A stretch of DNA of 64,000 bases from Gammaproteobacteria bacterium. Its GTDB lineage: Bacteria; Pseudomonadota; Gammaproteobacteria; SZUA-140. Each line of letters begins with the position of its first letter. Within the stretch, counting starts at the first letter, position 1. Made by a program: the position numbers and the translations under genes. Below, piece after piece: positions 54,381 to 62,989 of the stretch. Below the pieces are notes generated by a model, which saw only the letters and a list, made by a program, of their open reading frames with translations, searched no databases and had not been told where the DNA came from. The stretch spans positions 248,001 through 312,000 of the forward strand of contig JADJWH010000001.1 of the NCBI GenBank assembly GCA_016716465.1, in the 5' to 3' direction.

Positions 54381-55787
54381 ATGACGATCATCCGCCCGGA
54401 CAAATTCGCGACCCATGAAATCGTCGGCCAGGTGAAAATCTGCTGTCCGGTCGGTGACGGCCTGATGACTCCCTATATCCTGAACGAGCAGCAGGACTGG
54501 TTCGAGGACGAGATCAAGTTTCTGCGCGAGATCGCCCGTCCGGAGACCCGCTTCATCGACATCGGCGCGAACTACGGTCTGTATTCGCTCTCCATCGCCA
54601 GTATCTGCCGCGACGGACACGTCTGGTCCTACGAGCCGGGTGGCGAGACGGCCGGCTATCTGAACGAGTCGATCGGCGCCAACCGGTTCCGTCACGTCAC
54701 CCTGGTCAACAAGGCGCTCTCCAACAAGGCCGGCGCCGGTCGCCTGCGTACCGGCGACAATTCCGAGCTCAATGCGCTGACCGACGCCGACGATGCGGGT
54801 CGCGGCGAGACGGTGGAGCTCACCACGCTTGATGCCGAGTGCGCGCTCTACGACTGGCGCGAGATCGATCTCGTGAAGATCGATGCCGAAGGCCACGAAC
54901 TCCAGGTGCTGGAAGGAGGCCTCCGGTTTTTCACCACGGCCTCGCCCCTGGTCATGTTAGAGATCAAGGCTGGCGCGAACATCGATCTGGTTCCGGTCAA
55001 TTATCTGATCGCGCAGGGCTACCGGTCGTATCGGGTGATCCCCGGGCTGCAGGCGCTGGCCCCGCTGGATGTCAGCGCACCGATGGACGGCTTCCAGCTC
55101 AATACCTTCTGCTGCAAACCGGATCGCGCCGCGGCGCTGCTGTCGCTGAACAGGTTGGTGACCGATCCGGGATCCGCCGCCCTTTCCATCCCTGCGACGA
55201 GCCTGTGGGCGGAATTCCTGCGCGCGTACCCGTTCGGAGCGGCCCACGCCGGGGAATGGCAGGGTAGGACCGCGACCCGTCCCGAGGACGGCTGGCAGGA
55301 ATACGAAAGGGCCCTGAATCTCTATGCCATCGCGCGCGCGCCGGAGCGAGACATCACCACCCGGTACGATGCGCTGCACGCGAGTTATCGCGCGCTGGAA
55401 GCGTTGTTGCAGCAGCGCGCGACCCTGCCGCGCGTACTGAGTTTCGCCCGGGTCGCCATCGACTTCGGTGCGCGGGTCAATGCCGTGCAGGCACTGGCTT
55501 TCTTTCTCCGGTCGGTGGAGGGGCATATCGGGCAGCTGATCACGGGCGAACCCTATCTGTCGCCTTCCGCTGAATTCGAACGCATCACTCCCGGACTGGT
55601 GCCGCAGAACTGGGCCATCGCCGCTGCGCTGGATGCCTATGAGAAGTTCCGGAGTTACTCCAGCTATTTCATCGAGCCCAACCAGACGCTGCAGATCGTG
55701 CAAGAGATCAGCCGCCTCGGATATTCCACTCCGGGCATGCAGAGAAGGGCGGACCTGGCCGGCCGCAGAATAAGCGCCGGCGCCTGA
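54381..55787 (+). CDS. FkbM-family methyltransferase with C-terminal extension
   Basis: A 468-residue protein. The first half is a FkbM SAM-methyltransferase: RFIDIGANYGLYSLSIA near residues 54-70, VWSYEPGGETAGYL, then VKIDAEGHELQVLEGGLRFF near residue 168. After about residue 250 comes a non-catalytic helical extension of roughly 215 residues with LWAEFLRAYPFGAAHAGEWQ and YHASYRALEALL-like helices; I do not recognise its family. FkbM enzymes methylate sugars or amino groups on polysaccharides and glycans, so placing this gene between OGT genes suggests methylation of the attached glycan. The target is inferred. Confidence 0.88.
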   Translation: MTIIRPDKFATHEIVGQVKICCPVGDGLMTPYILNEQQDWFEDEIKFLREIARPETRFIDIGANYGLYSLSIASICRDGHVWSYEPGGETAGYLNESIGANRFRHVTLVNKALSNKAGAGRLRTGDNSELNALTDADDAGRGETVELTTLDAECALYDWREIDLVKIDAEGHELQVLEGGLRFFTTASPLVMLEIKAGANIDLVPVNYLIAQGYRSYRVIPGLQALAPLDVSAPMDGFQLNTFCCKPDRAAALLSLNRLVTDPGSAALSIPATSLWAEFLRAYPFGAAHAGEWQGRTATRPEDGWQEYERALNLYAIARAPERDITTRYDALHASYRALEALLQQRATLPRVLSFARVAIDFGARVNAVQALAFFLRSVEGHIGQLITGEPYLSPSAEFERITPGLVPQNWAIAAALDAYEKFRSYSSYFIEPNQTLQIVQEISRLGYSTPGMQRRADLAGRRISAGA

Positions 55788-55827
55788 TCCCGCGCCTTGT
55801 CCTTCTTGCCGGCGTACGACGAGCGGG

Positions 55828-57987
55828 ATGATGAGCGAGCAGACATTGCAGGACGCCTTGATGCATCACAAGGCGGGTCGCCTGCCGGAGGCGCAATCCC
55901 TCTATCAGGACATCCTGCGCACACAGCCGGATCATCCCCAGGTCTTGTACCTGCTGGGTGCGCTGCACTGTCAGGCGGGAAGGTTCGAAGCCGCGATCGA
56001 TCCGCTCGAACGTGCGGTGATGCTCAGGGGCGACGAACCGAGGCTGCATCACGACCTGGGTCGGGCGTACGGCGGCGCAGGCAGGCTCAATGAGGCCGCC
56101 GCGGAGTTCGGCCGCGCGCTGGAGCTGAAGCCGGATTACGCCGATGCGCAGCAGAGCCTGGGCCTGGTCCGGCTCGATCAGGACCGGCTGGAGGAATCCG
56201 CCGCCTGTTTTCGCGCGGCGATCGCGCTCAAGCCCGACCTGGTGCTGGCGCATTACAACCTGGGCCTGGTCCTGATTCGCCAGGACCGGCTGGACGAGGC
56301 GGCGGCCTGTTACCGGCAGGCGCTGTCGTACAAGCCCGACTTCGCCCAGGCGCATCACAATCTCGGGCTGGCGCTCAGCCGGCAGGACCGGCTCGGCGAG
56401 GCGATGGAGCACTACCGTCGCGCCCTCGCGCTCGATCCCGGTCTCGTCGCCGCCCGATACAACCTCGCCCTGGCGCAGAATAACCTCGGCCGTCTCGGCG
56501 AAGCGGAGCAGTCCTATCAGGAGGTACTGGCGCAGGCGCCCGACCACATCGAGGCGAGACTCGATCTGAGCCTGCTCTGCGGCGACCTGGGCCGGGTGGA
56601 CGAGGCCGTGGTGCTCGCGCGCCAGGCGGTCGCGCTCGCTCCGGATCAGGCCAAGGCGCATCTGAATCTGGCCAATGCCCTGCTGCGCCAGGGACGTCTG
56701 GAAGAGGCCGTCGCGTGCTGCCGCCGTGCGGTGGAACGGGACCCCGATCTCGCCGACGCGCGCAGCGCCCTGCTGATGGTCATGCAGTACCTGGGGACCG
56801 CGACGGCCGCCGAGCTGTCCATGGAGTCCCGGCGCTTCGGCGCGCATTTCGAGCAGCCGCTCCGTGCCGAGTGGCGACCACATGCGAACGACCGCGATCC
56901 GCGGCGCAGGCTCAAACTGGGTTACGTGTCGGCCGATTTCTGTTTCCATTCGGTGGCGTATTTCTTCGAGGGGATACTGGCGGCCCACGACCGTGCCAGT
57001 TTCGCGATCACCTGCTACTACAACCATAACCAGCACGATGCGATGAGCGAGCGGTTGCGCGCCATGGCGGACGGCTGGGTCTGTTGCCGCGGGATGACGG
57101 ATGCGCAGCTGGCGGAGCGTATCCGCCGCGACGGGATCGATATCCTGGTCGATCTGTCGGGACACACCCGGGGCAACCGCCTGCTCGCGTTCGCGCGCCG
57201 GCCGGCGCCGGTGCAGGTGACGTATCTGGGCTATCCGGGCTCGACCGGACTGGAGTCGATGGATTACCGCCTGTGCACGGAGGACACCGATCCGCCGGGG
57301 GCGGAGGCCTGGCACAGCGAGCGGCTGCTGCGCCTGCCGCGCGGCCTGTGGTGTTATCGCGCGCCGGCGGGGCTCGCGGAGGAGGATGTTGCGCCCGTGC
57401 CGCGTGGCGGCGGAATCACCTTCGGTTCGATGAACATGATCGCGAAGATCTCGCCACGCACGCTGTCGCTGTGGGCGAGACTCCTGTTGCAGATCCCCTC
57501 ATCGCGACTGGTAATGACGAGCGTGCCGGAGGGGGAGACGCGTGCGCGGCTGCGGGAGGTGTTCGCGGCGGAGGGGATCGTACCGGAGCGGGTGGAGCTG
57601 TACGGGAAACTGCCGTACGCGGAATATCGCGCATTGCTGGCGCGGGTGGACATCGCGCTGGATCCGTATCCGTACAACGGGACGACGACGACCTGCGACA
57701 CGCTGTGGCGCGGGATCCCGGTGGTGAGCCTGAGGGGCGAGACCTCGGCGTCGCGCTCGGGGTACGCGCTGCTGAAGGCGGTGGGCCTGGAGGATCTGGC
57801 GGCGGAGGATGAAGCCTCCTACGTGCGCATCGCCGTCGCGCTGGCGCAAGACGCGGCACGGCGCGCGGACCTGAGGTCGGGGTTGCGCGCGCGGATGGAG
57901 GCGTCGGCGCTGCGCGACGAGGCGGGCTTCACGCGCGAACTCGAGGCCGCCTACCGCGCCATGTGGCGGCAGTGGTGCGGGCAATGA
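55828..57987 (+). CDS. TPR-SPINDLY/OGT-like glycosyltransferase, second copy
   Basis: The 719-residue product has nine TPR units (about residues 7-310) followed by the Glyco_transf_41 domain: GYVSADFCFHSVAYF near residue 365, GYPGSTGLESMDYR, and YPYNGTTTTCDTLW near residue 614 with SRSGYALLKAVGLEDLAAED. The start offers two tandem ATGs (55828, 55831). The stop overlaps the next gene as ATGA (57984-57987). Its C-terminal third has two tracts (57171-57360 and 57508-57978) nearly identical in DNA to the next gene, while the TPR part and the segment between tracts differ. The substrate is unknown. Confidence 0.92.
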   Translation: MMSEQTLQDALMHHKAGRLPEAQSLYQDILRTQPDHPQVLYLLGALHCQAGRFEAAIDPLERAVMLRGDEPRLHHDLGRAYGGAGRLNEAAAEFGRALELKPDYADAQQSLGLVRLDQDRLEESAACFRAAIALKPDLVLAHYNLGLVLIRQDRLDEAAACYRQALSYKPDFAQAHHNLGLALSRQDRLGEAMEHYRRALALDPGLVAARYNLALAQNNLGRLGEAEQSYQEVLAQAPDHIEARLDLSLLCGDLGRVDEAVVLARQAVALAPDQAKAHLNLANALLRQGRLEEAVACCRRAVERDPDLADARSALLMVMQYLGTATAAELSMESRRFGAHFEQPLRAEWRPHANDRDPRRRLKLGYVSADFCFHSVAYFFEGILAAHDRASFAITCYYNHNQHDAMSERLRAMADGWVCCRGMTDAQLAERIRRDGIDILVDLSGHTRGNRLLAFARRPAPVQVTYLGYPGSTGLESMDYRLCTEDTDPPGAEAWHSERLLRLPRGLWCYRAPAGLAEEDVAPVPRGGGITFGSMNMIAKISPRTLSLWARLLLQIPSSRLVMTSVPEGETRARLREVFAAEGIVPERVELYGKLPYAEYRALLARVDIALDPYPYNGTTTTCDTLWRGIPVVSLRGETSASRSGYALLKAVGLEDLAAEDEASYVRIAVALAQDAARRADLRSGLRARMEASALRDEAGFTRELEAAYRAMWRQWCGQ
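57171..57978 (+). repeat. Mosaic duplicated tract shared by the two adjacent OGT genes
   Basis: Bases 57171-57360 match 59633-59822 with one difference that I can find, and 57508-57978 matches 59970-60440 with about a dozen. The 147-base stretch between tracts is of equal length but strongly diverged. TPR coding DNA upstream is unrelated at the base level. The pattern is a direct repeat of gene-conversion type, able to recombine and delete one gene. Confidence 0.85.
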
Positions 57988-60467
57988 CGCCTGCCGAGAT
58001 GTTCGCGCAGGCCATTCACCTGCAGCAGGCGGGGCGCCTCGACGAGGCGCGCGAACTGTGCGAACGGATGCTCGCGCGGGATGCGCGCGATACGCGCGCC
58101 ATGCATCTGCTCGCGACACTGGCGCGCCAGGCCGGGCGCCAGGATGTCGCGCTGGAGTGGCTGACGCGCGCGCGCCGTATCGACGCCGCCGATATGTCGA
58201 TCGCCTGCGACCTCGCACTGTGCTGCTGCATGCTGGGACGCTTCGACGAGGCCGCGGGGCATTTCGAGGCGGTCCTCGCCGCGCAACCGGGGCATGTCGA
58301 GGCCTGGTTCAATCTCGGCAACGTCCAGCTTACCCGCGGCCGTCTGGAGGACGCCGTGGGCTGTTTCCGCCAGGCGCTGGCCTTGCGGCCGGAGCTGGCG
58401 GCAGCCTATCAGAACCTGGGGCTCGCCCTGTTCCGTCTGGGGCGCCTGCACGAGGCCGCGGACTGCTACCACCGCCTGCTCGCGGTCGCGCCCGGTTCCG
58501 CGGACGCCCATCTCGGTCTGGGCCTGGTCCGCGGCGCGGAGGGAAACTTCGCGCAGGCCGCGGCGGATTTCGAGCGCGCCCGCGCGCTGAATCCGGGCAA
58601 TCCACTCGCGCACTATCATCTCGGGCTGACGTATTTCAACCTCGGCCGGATGGAGGAAGCGCTCGCCGCCTTCGAACAGGCCATCGCCCTGCGGCCGGAT
58701 TACCTCGAGGCCCATATCAATCGCGCCAATGTCCTGATCCGGATCGGCCGCCTCGATGAAGCGGCGACGGCCTGCACGCAGGCCCTGGGCCGCAGGCCCG
58801 ATGCGGCCGAGGCGCATCTCACGCTCGCGCTGGCGCGGCTGGGCCAGGGCCAGCTGGAGGCGGCCGCGGCCGCGTGCCGGCAGGCGATCGCGCTCCGCCC
58901 GGAGTATGCCGAGGCCCACAGCAATCTCGGCCATGTCTGCATCGAACTGCGCCGGCTCGACGAGGCTGTCGCGAGCTGCGCGCGCGCGGTCGCGCTCCGG
59001 CCGGACATGGCCGGCGCGCACTACAATCTGGGGCTGGCGTATTTCGGCCTCGGACGGCTCGACGAGGCCGTGACGAGCTACCAGCGCGCGCTGAGCTGCC
59101 GACCGGAGTATCCCGAGGCCCTGGTGAACCTCGGTCTCGCCTGGGTCCAGCTGGGGCGCGGATCGGAGGCGCTCGCCAGTCTGGCGCGCGCGCTCGCCCT
59201 GGACCCGGATTCCCCCAAGGCGCACAGCGCGCGACTGCTGACGCAGTGTTACCTGTCGTCGACCACGCCCTCCGAGTCGCGTGCGGCGCAACGCTTCTTC
59301 GTCGAGCGCTGCGAAGCGCCGCTCAGACCACAGTGGCGCCGGCATGACAATCCGCGCGATCCGGCGCGGCGCCTGAGGATCGGCTATGTCTCGCCCGACT
59401 TCTGCCGCCACTCGATCGCCTATTTCATGCTGCCGGTGCTGGCGCGGCACGACAAGGCGCAGGTCGAGGTCCATGTCTATTACACGCGCCGGGGGCAGGA
59501 TGATGTGACCGCGCTGATACGGCCGTACGCCGATCATTGGACGGATTGCGCCGCATGGACGGACGCGGCGCTGGCGGAACGGGTACGCGCGGATCGGATC
59601 GATATTCTGGTGGATCTGTCCGGACATACCGAGGGCAACCGCCTGCTCGCGTTCGCGCGCCGGCCGGCGCCGGTGCAGGTGACGTATCTGGGCTATCCGG
59701 GCTCGACCGGACTGGAGTCGATGGATTACCGCCTGTGCACGGAGGACACCGATCCGCCGGGGGCGGAGGCCTGGCACAGCGAGCGGCTGCAGCGCCTGCC
59801 GCGCGGCCTGTGGTGTTATCGTCCGCTGCTCGATCCCGATGCGCCTGGCAGCGCCGGTCGCGAGCGCGACGACGGGCTCGTGTTCGGTTCGATGAACGCC
59901 TTCGCCAAGATTTCCCCGGCGATGCTGCGCCTGTGGTGCGCGATACTGCGCGCGCTGCCGCTGTCACGGCTGGTAATGACGAGCGTGCCGGAGGGGGAGA
60001 CGCGTGCGCGGCTGCGGGAGGTGTTCGCGGCGGAGGGGATCGTACCGGAGCGGGTGGAGCTGTACGGGAAACTGCCGTACGCGGAATATCGCGCGCTGCT
60101 GGCGCGGGTGGACATCGCGCTGGATCCGTATCCGTACAACGGGACGACGACGACCTGCGACACGCTGTGGCGGGGGATCCCGGTGGTGAGCCTGAGGGGC
60201 GAGACCTCGGCGTCGCGCTCGGGGTATGCGCTGCTGAAGGCGGTGGGCCTGGAGGATCTGGCGGCGGAGGATGAGGAATCCTACGTGCGCATCGCCGTCG
60301 CGCTGGCGCAAGACGCGGCACGGCGCGCGGCGCTGAGGTCGGGGCTGCGCGCGCGGATGGAGGCTTCGGCGCTGCGCGACGAGGCGGGCTTCACGCGCGA
60401 ACTCGAGGCCGCCTACCGCGCCATGTGGCGGCAGTGGTGCGACGGAGGCGGCGGTAACCCGCGCTGA
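57984..60467 (+). CDS. TPR-SPINDLY/OGT-like glycosyltransferase, third copy
   Basis: The 827-residue product has twelve TPR units (about residues 1-420) and a Glyco_transf_41 domain with GYVSPDFCRHSIAYF near residue 467, ITFGSM-type FGSMNAFAKISPAML, and YPYNGTTTTCDTLW near residue 716. The longer TPR part than its neighbour suggests a different target-binding surface. ATG 57984 overlaps the previous stop by four bases and is preferred to the upstream in-frame ATG at 57963, which lies in the neighbour's coding sequence. Tracts 59633-59822 and 59970-60440 match the preceding gene at a constant offset of 2462 bases. Confidence 0.92.
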   Translation: MTPAEMFAQAIHLQQAGRLDEARELCERMLARDARDTRAMHLLATLARQAGRQDVALEWLTRARRIDAADMSIACDLALCCCMLGRFDEAAGHFEAVLAAQPGHVEAWFNLGNVQLTRGRLEDAVGCFRQALALRPELAAAYQNLGLALFRLGRLHEAADCYHRLLAVAPGSADAHLGLGLVRGAEGNFAQAAADFERARALNPGNPLAHYHLGLTYFNLGRMEEALAAFEQAIALRPDYLEAHINRANVLIRIGRLDEAATACTQALGRRPDAAEAHLTLALARLGQGQLEAAAAACRQAIALRPEYAEAHSNLGHVCIELRRLDEAVASCARAVALRPDMAGAHYNLGLAYFGLGRLDEAVTSYQRALSCRPEYPEALVNLGLAWVQLGRGSEALASLARALALDPDSPKAHSARLLTQCYLSSTTPSESRAAQRFFVERCEAPLRPQWRRHDNPRDPARRLRIGYVSPDFCRHSIAYFMLPVLARHDKAQVEVHVYYTRRGQDDVTALIRPYADHWTDCAAWTDAALAERVRADRIDILVDLSGHTEGNRLLAFARRPAPVQVTYLGYPGSTGLESMDYRLCTEDTDPPGAEAWHSERLQRLPRGLWCYRPLLDPDAPGSAGRERDDGLVFGSMNAFAKISPAMLRLWCAILRALPLSRLVMTSVPEGETRARLREVFAAEGIVPERVELYGKLPYAEYRALLARVDIALDPYPYNGTTTTCDTLWRGIPVVSLRGETSASRSGYALLKAVGLEDLAAEDEESYVRIAVALAQDAARRAALRSGLRARMEASALRDEAGFTRELEAAYRAMWRQWCDGGGGNPR

Positions 60468-60529
60468 TTTGGCGCGGAGGGATGTTTCAGCGAGTTCCGG
60501 TTCCTCGGACGGTCGCGACAACGAGCGTG

Positions 60530-61441
60530 TCAGCGGATTTCATCCGCCAGCGGGAAGGACAGCCGTTCCTTCATCCACTCGATGAAGGCCTGCACCCGGT
60601 GCGAGAGCTGGTGCCGGTTCGGATGTATCGCGTACACCGGCATCGGTTCGGCGCGGGCCTGGGGCATCACCTCGACCAGTTCGCCCCGTGCGATGTGGTC
60701 GAGCAGGCCGTAGGCCGGCGCCTGTATCAGTCCCAGTCCGGCCAGTCCGCAGGCGACATAGGTCTCGGCATTGTTCACCGTGATGCGGCTGCGCAGCGTG
60801 CGGCTGCGGTATTCACCGTTATCGGAATATTTCCACGGCAGGATGGTCCCGCTGCCGGATGAGGCGTAATTCACGACCCAATGATCGTTCAGGTCTGTCG
60901 GTGCAAGGGGGACGCCATAGCGTTGCAGGTAGGATGGGCTGGCACAGCTGAGCAGCGGGAAGTGTCCGATCAGATGGCTGGTCATGCCGCTCGAGTAAAG
61001 GTTGCCGACACGGATCACACAGTCGACGCCTTCCTGCAGGATGTCGACCGGGCGGTCGGTGGCGCCGAGCTCCAGTTCGATCTCGGGGTGGCGCGCGAGG
61101 AAATCCGGCAGTGCGGGCACGATGATGATGCGCGCGACGCGTGTTGGTACGTCGATCTTGAGCCGGCCTCGCACGCGCGCCGGCACATCGCGAAACAGGT
61201 TTTCAATATCGTCGAGTTCGGCCAGGAAGCCGCGGCAGCGTTCCACCAGGGCCGAGCCGTCGCGGGTGAGCTGAACGATGCGCGTCGTCCGGTGCAGCAG
61301 GCGTGTACCGAGCGTGGACTCGAGTCGTTGCACGGCACTCGAGACGGTCGCGCGCGGCAGGTTCAGTTGATTGGCGGCCTGGGTGAAGCTGCCCGTCTCG
61401 GCGACGCGCAGGAAGACGTGCATCGTATCGATTCTGTCCAT
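60530..61441 (-). CDS. LysR-family transcriptional regulator
   Basis: The 303-residue product has the typical N-terminal winged helix (MDRIDTMHVFLRVAETGSFT, NLPRATVSSAVQRLESTLGT, LLHRTTRIVQLT) and a C-terminal periplasmic-binding-like effector domain from about residue 90. It is convergent with the third OGT gene and divergent from the small membrane protein at 61714. Its 272-base upstream gap holds an inverted repeat 36 bases from its start, a likely autoregulatory site. The LysR subtype resembles the CrgA/YafC group; the effector is unknown. Confidence 0.93.
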   Translation of the reverse strand: MDRIDTMHVFLRVAETGSFTQAANQLNLPRATVSSAVQRLESTLGTRLLHRTTRIVQLTRDGSALVERCRGFLAELDDIENLFRDVPARVRGRLKIDVPTRVARIIIVPALPDFLARHPEIELELGATDRPVDILQEGVDCVIRVGNLYSSGMTSHLIGHFPLLSCASPSYLQRYGVPLAPTDLNDHWVVNYASSGSGTILPWKYSDNGEYRSRTLRSRITVNNAETYVACGLAGLGLIQAPAYGLLDHIARGELVEVMPQARAEPMPVYAIHPNRHQLSHRVQAFIEWMKERLSFPLADEIR

Positions 61442-61476
61442 GACCCGTCCCGGCAGATTGTTCAGAAATCCTGACC

Positions 61477-61526
61477 AGTCTATTCAGATATTGCCTATTT
61501 ATCCAGGAAACAATGATCAATAGACT
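61477..61526. promoter_or_regulatory. Inverted repeat in LysR upstream region
   Basis: AGTCTATT (61477-61484) and AATAGACT (61519-61526) are exact complements 34 bases apart, in an AT-rich stretch (TATTCAGATATTGCCTATTT). It lies 36 bases upstream of the LysR start and on the side of the divergent small membrane gene. LysR regulators often bind such paired sites, so this could be its operator. Confidence 0.4.
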
Positions 61527-61713
61527 CTTTCCAATACTCGCTGGCCCGGTACCCAGGCAGGAGAAAGGAAGGAGCGGCCGGGGCAGGATCAGAGCGACTC
61601 ACCATGAGAGATATAGCCCCGGGAAATCTCCGTTAACCTGCTGAATCACTGGTGTTTCCGTTGTCTTTCTGAGTAAGACCCGTTGCAGTTCATATCAAGC
61701 CCAAGGGGATCGT

Positions 61714-61986
61714 ATGCACACGGCGCTGATAACGCTGGGAGGCTTTGTCCTGCTCGGTATTATGCTGCTCGCCTGCCGTTTGCTGGACGCCTCCGGACAG
61801 GAGCTGGCGTCGGCGATCGTGGCGAAGATGTTCATCCCGCTCTGGCTGGGGTGCGCCTTGTTGAATCTCTGGTTCTGTACCTCCGTCGCGGGCCAATCGA
61901 CGGTTGGGGAGCTGCGGAATTTCCTGCTGATCTTCATCCTGCCCGCCATGACGGCCGCCGTCTGCGTCCGACGGATGAAATCCTAG
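61714..61986 (+). CDS. Small conserved-looking membrane protein
   Basis: A 90-residue product, MHTALITLGGFVLLGIMLLA, with three hydrophobic segments at about residues 5-24, 36-57 and 67-84. The ATG at 61714 is preceded by AAGGGGATC. The GC-rich, well-spaced frame and good ribosome site support a real gene. I do not recognise the family and assign no function. It lies upstream of the dioxygenase gene and is divergent from the LysR gene. Confidence 0.65.
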   Translation: MHTALITLGGFVLLGIMLLACRLLDASGQELASAIVAKMFIPLWLGCALLNLWFCTSVAGQSTVGELRNFLLIFILPAMTAAVCVRRMKS

Positions 61987-62122
61987 TGGCTTGGGAATCC
62001 TCACGCGCTGTCTCGATCGGCCTCCGCGCGATGACGCCGGACGGCGCGCACGGTGACCGGCCAGGCGTGGGCCGTGCATGCCGATGCCCGCTGATATCCG
62101 GGGCGGTCAGGAGGTGAGTCAG

Positions 62123-62959
62123 ATGAAAGGAGTCGCAGAGGGCATGCGTTATCCGACGATCTATCTGTCCCACGGCGCCGGGCCGTGGCCGTTCATGGAG
62201 ATCCCGGCGGCCTTCGGGCCGCGCGCGGAATGGGAAGGCCTGGCCGGATATCTGCGCGACATCGGTCGCACGATCCTGCCCCGGCCCAGGGCGGTACTGG
62301 TGATAACGGCCCACTGGGTGGCGACACGCCCGACAGTCAGCTCGGCGGCGCAGCCTGCGATGCTGTACGACTACAGCGGATTTCCCCCCGAGACCTATCA
62401 TCTGAGTTACCCGGCCCCGGGTGCGCCCGTGCTGGCGGCGCGCGTGCGTGCCCTGCTCAATGGCGCCGGCATCGAGTGCGACGAGGACGCGCGGCGCGGT
62501 TATGACCATGGCACCTTCGTGCCGTTGATGCTGATCTACCCCGAGGCCGACGTCCCGATCGTGCAGCTCTCGCTGCGCCGCGGGCTCGATCCGCGCGCCC
62601 ATCTCGACATCGGTCGCGCCCTGCGACCGCTGCGCGAAGAGGGAGTGCTGATCATCGGCAGCGGCATGAGCTATCACAATATGCGCGCATTCTTCTCGCC
62701 TCGCAGTGAACATGTCGAGGCCGGCGAGCGCTTCGATGCCTGGTTGACCGCGGCGGTGGAACGCGCGGAACCGGAGGAACGCGCACGGGAACTCGAACAA
62801 TGGGAACAGGCGCCGGGCGGACTGGCCTCGCATCAGCCGACCTTCGAGCACTTGACGCCTCTGTTCGTCACGGCGGGCGCCGCCGGCGAGGACCGCGGCC
62901 GCCGCGTCTATTCGGGCCGGCTCATCGGCATGCCGGTCTCGGGCTACCAGTTCGGGTGA
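62123..62959 (+). CDS. Class III extradiol dioxygenase (LigB/DODA-like)
   Basis: The 278-residue product has the family signature: IYLSHGAGPWPF at the N-terminus, LVITAHWVATRP with a metal His near residue 60, and RRGYDHGTFVPLMLIYPE with the catalytic His near residue 130, followed by GSGMSYHNMRAF. Such non-heme iron or zinc enzymes cleave catechol-type rings (4,5-DOPA dioxygenase extradiol) or act on related compounds. ATG 62123 follows an excellent GGAGGTGA site; the frame extends further to 62078. Adjacent LysR regulator may control it. The real substrate is not determined. Confidence 0.9.
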   Translation: MKGVAEGMRYPTIYLSHGAGPWPFMEIPAAFGPRAEWEGLAGYLRDIGRTILPRPRAVLVITAHWVATRPTVSSAAQPAMLYDYSGFPPETYHLSYPAPGAPVLAARVRALLNGAGIECDEDARRGYDHGTFVPLMLIYPEADVPIVQLSLRRGLDPRAHLDIGRALRPLREEGVLIIGSGMSYHNMRAFFSPRSEHVEAGERFDAWLTAAVERAEPEERARELEQWEQAPGGLASHQPTFEHLTPLFVTAGAAGEDRGRRVYSGRLIGMPVSGYQFG

Positions 62960-62989
62960 GGGAGTCCGGCTGCGGCCGGGGGGCGCGAT

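Noticed and set aside
57951..59777. Long minus-strand frames opposite the OGT genes
   Set aside because: They arise from the high-GC TPR coding DNA; their sequences repeat with the repeats and have no independent start or family.
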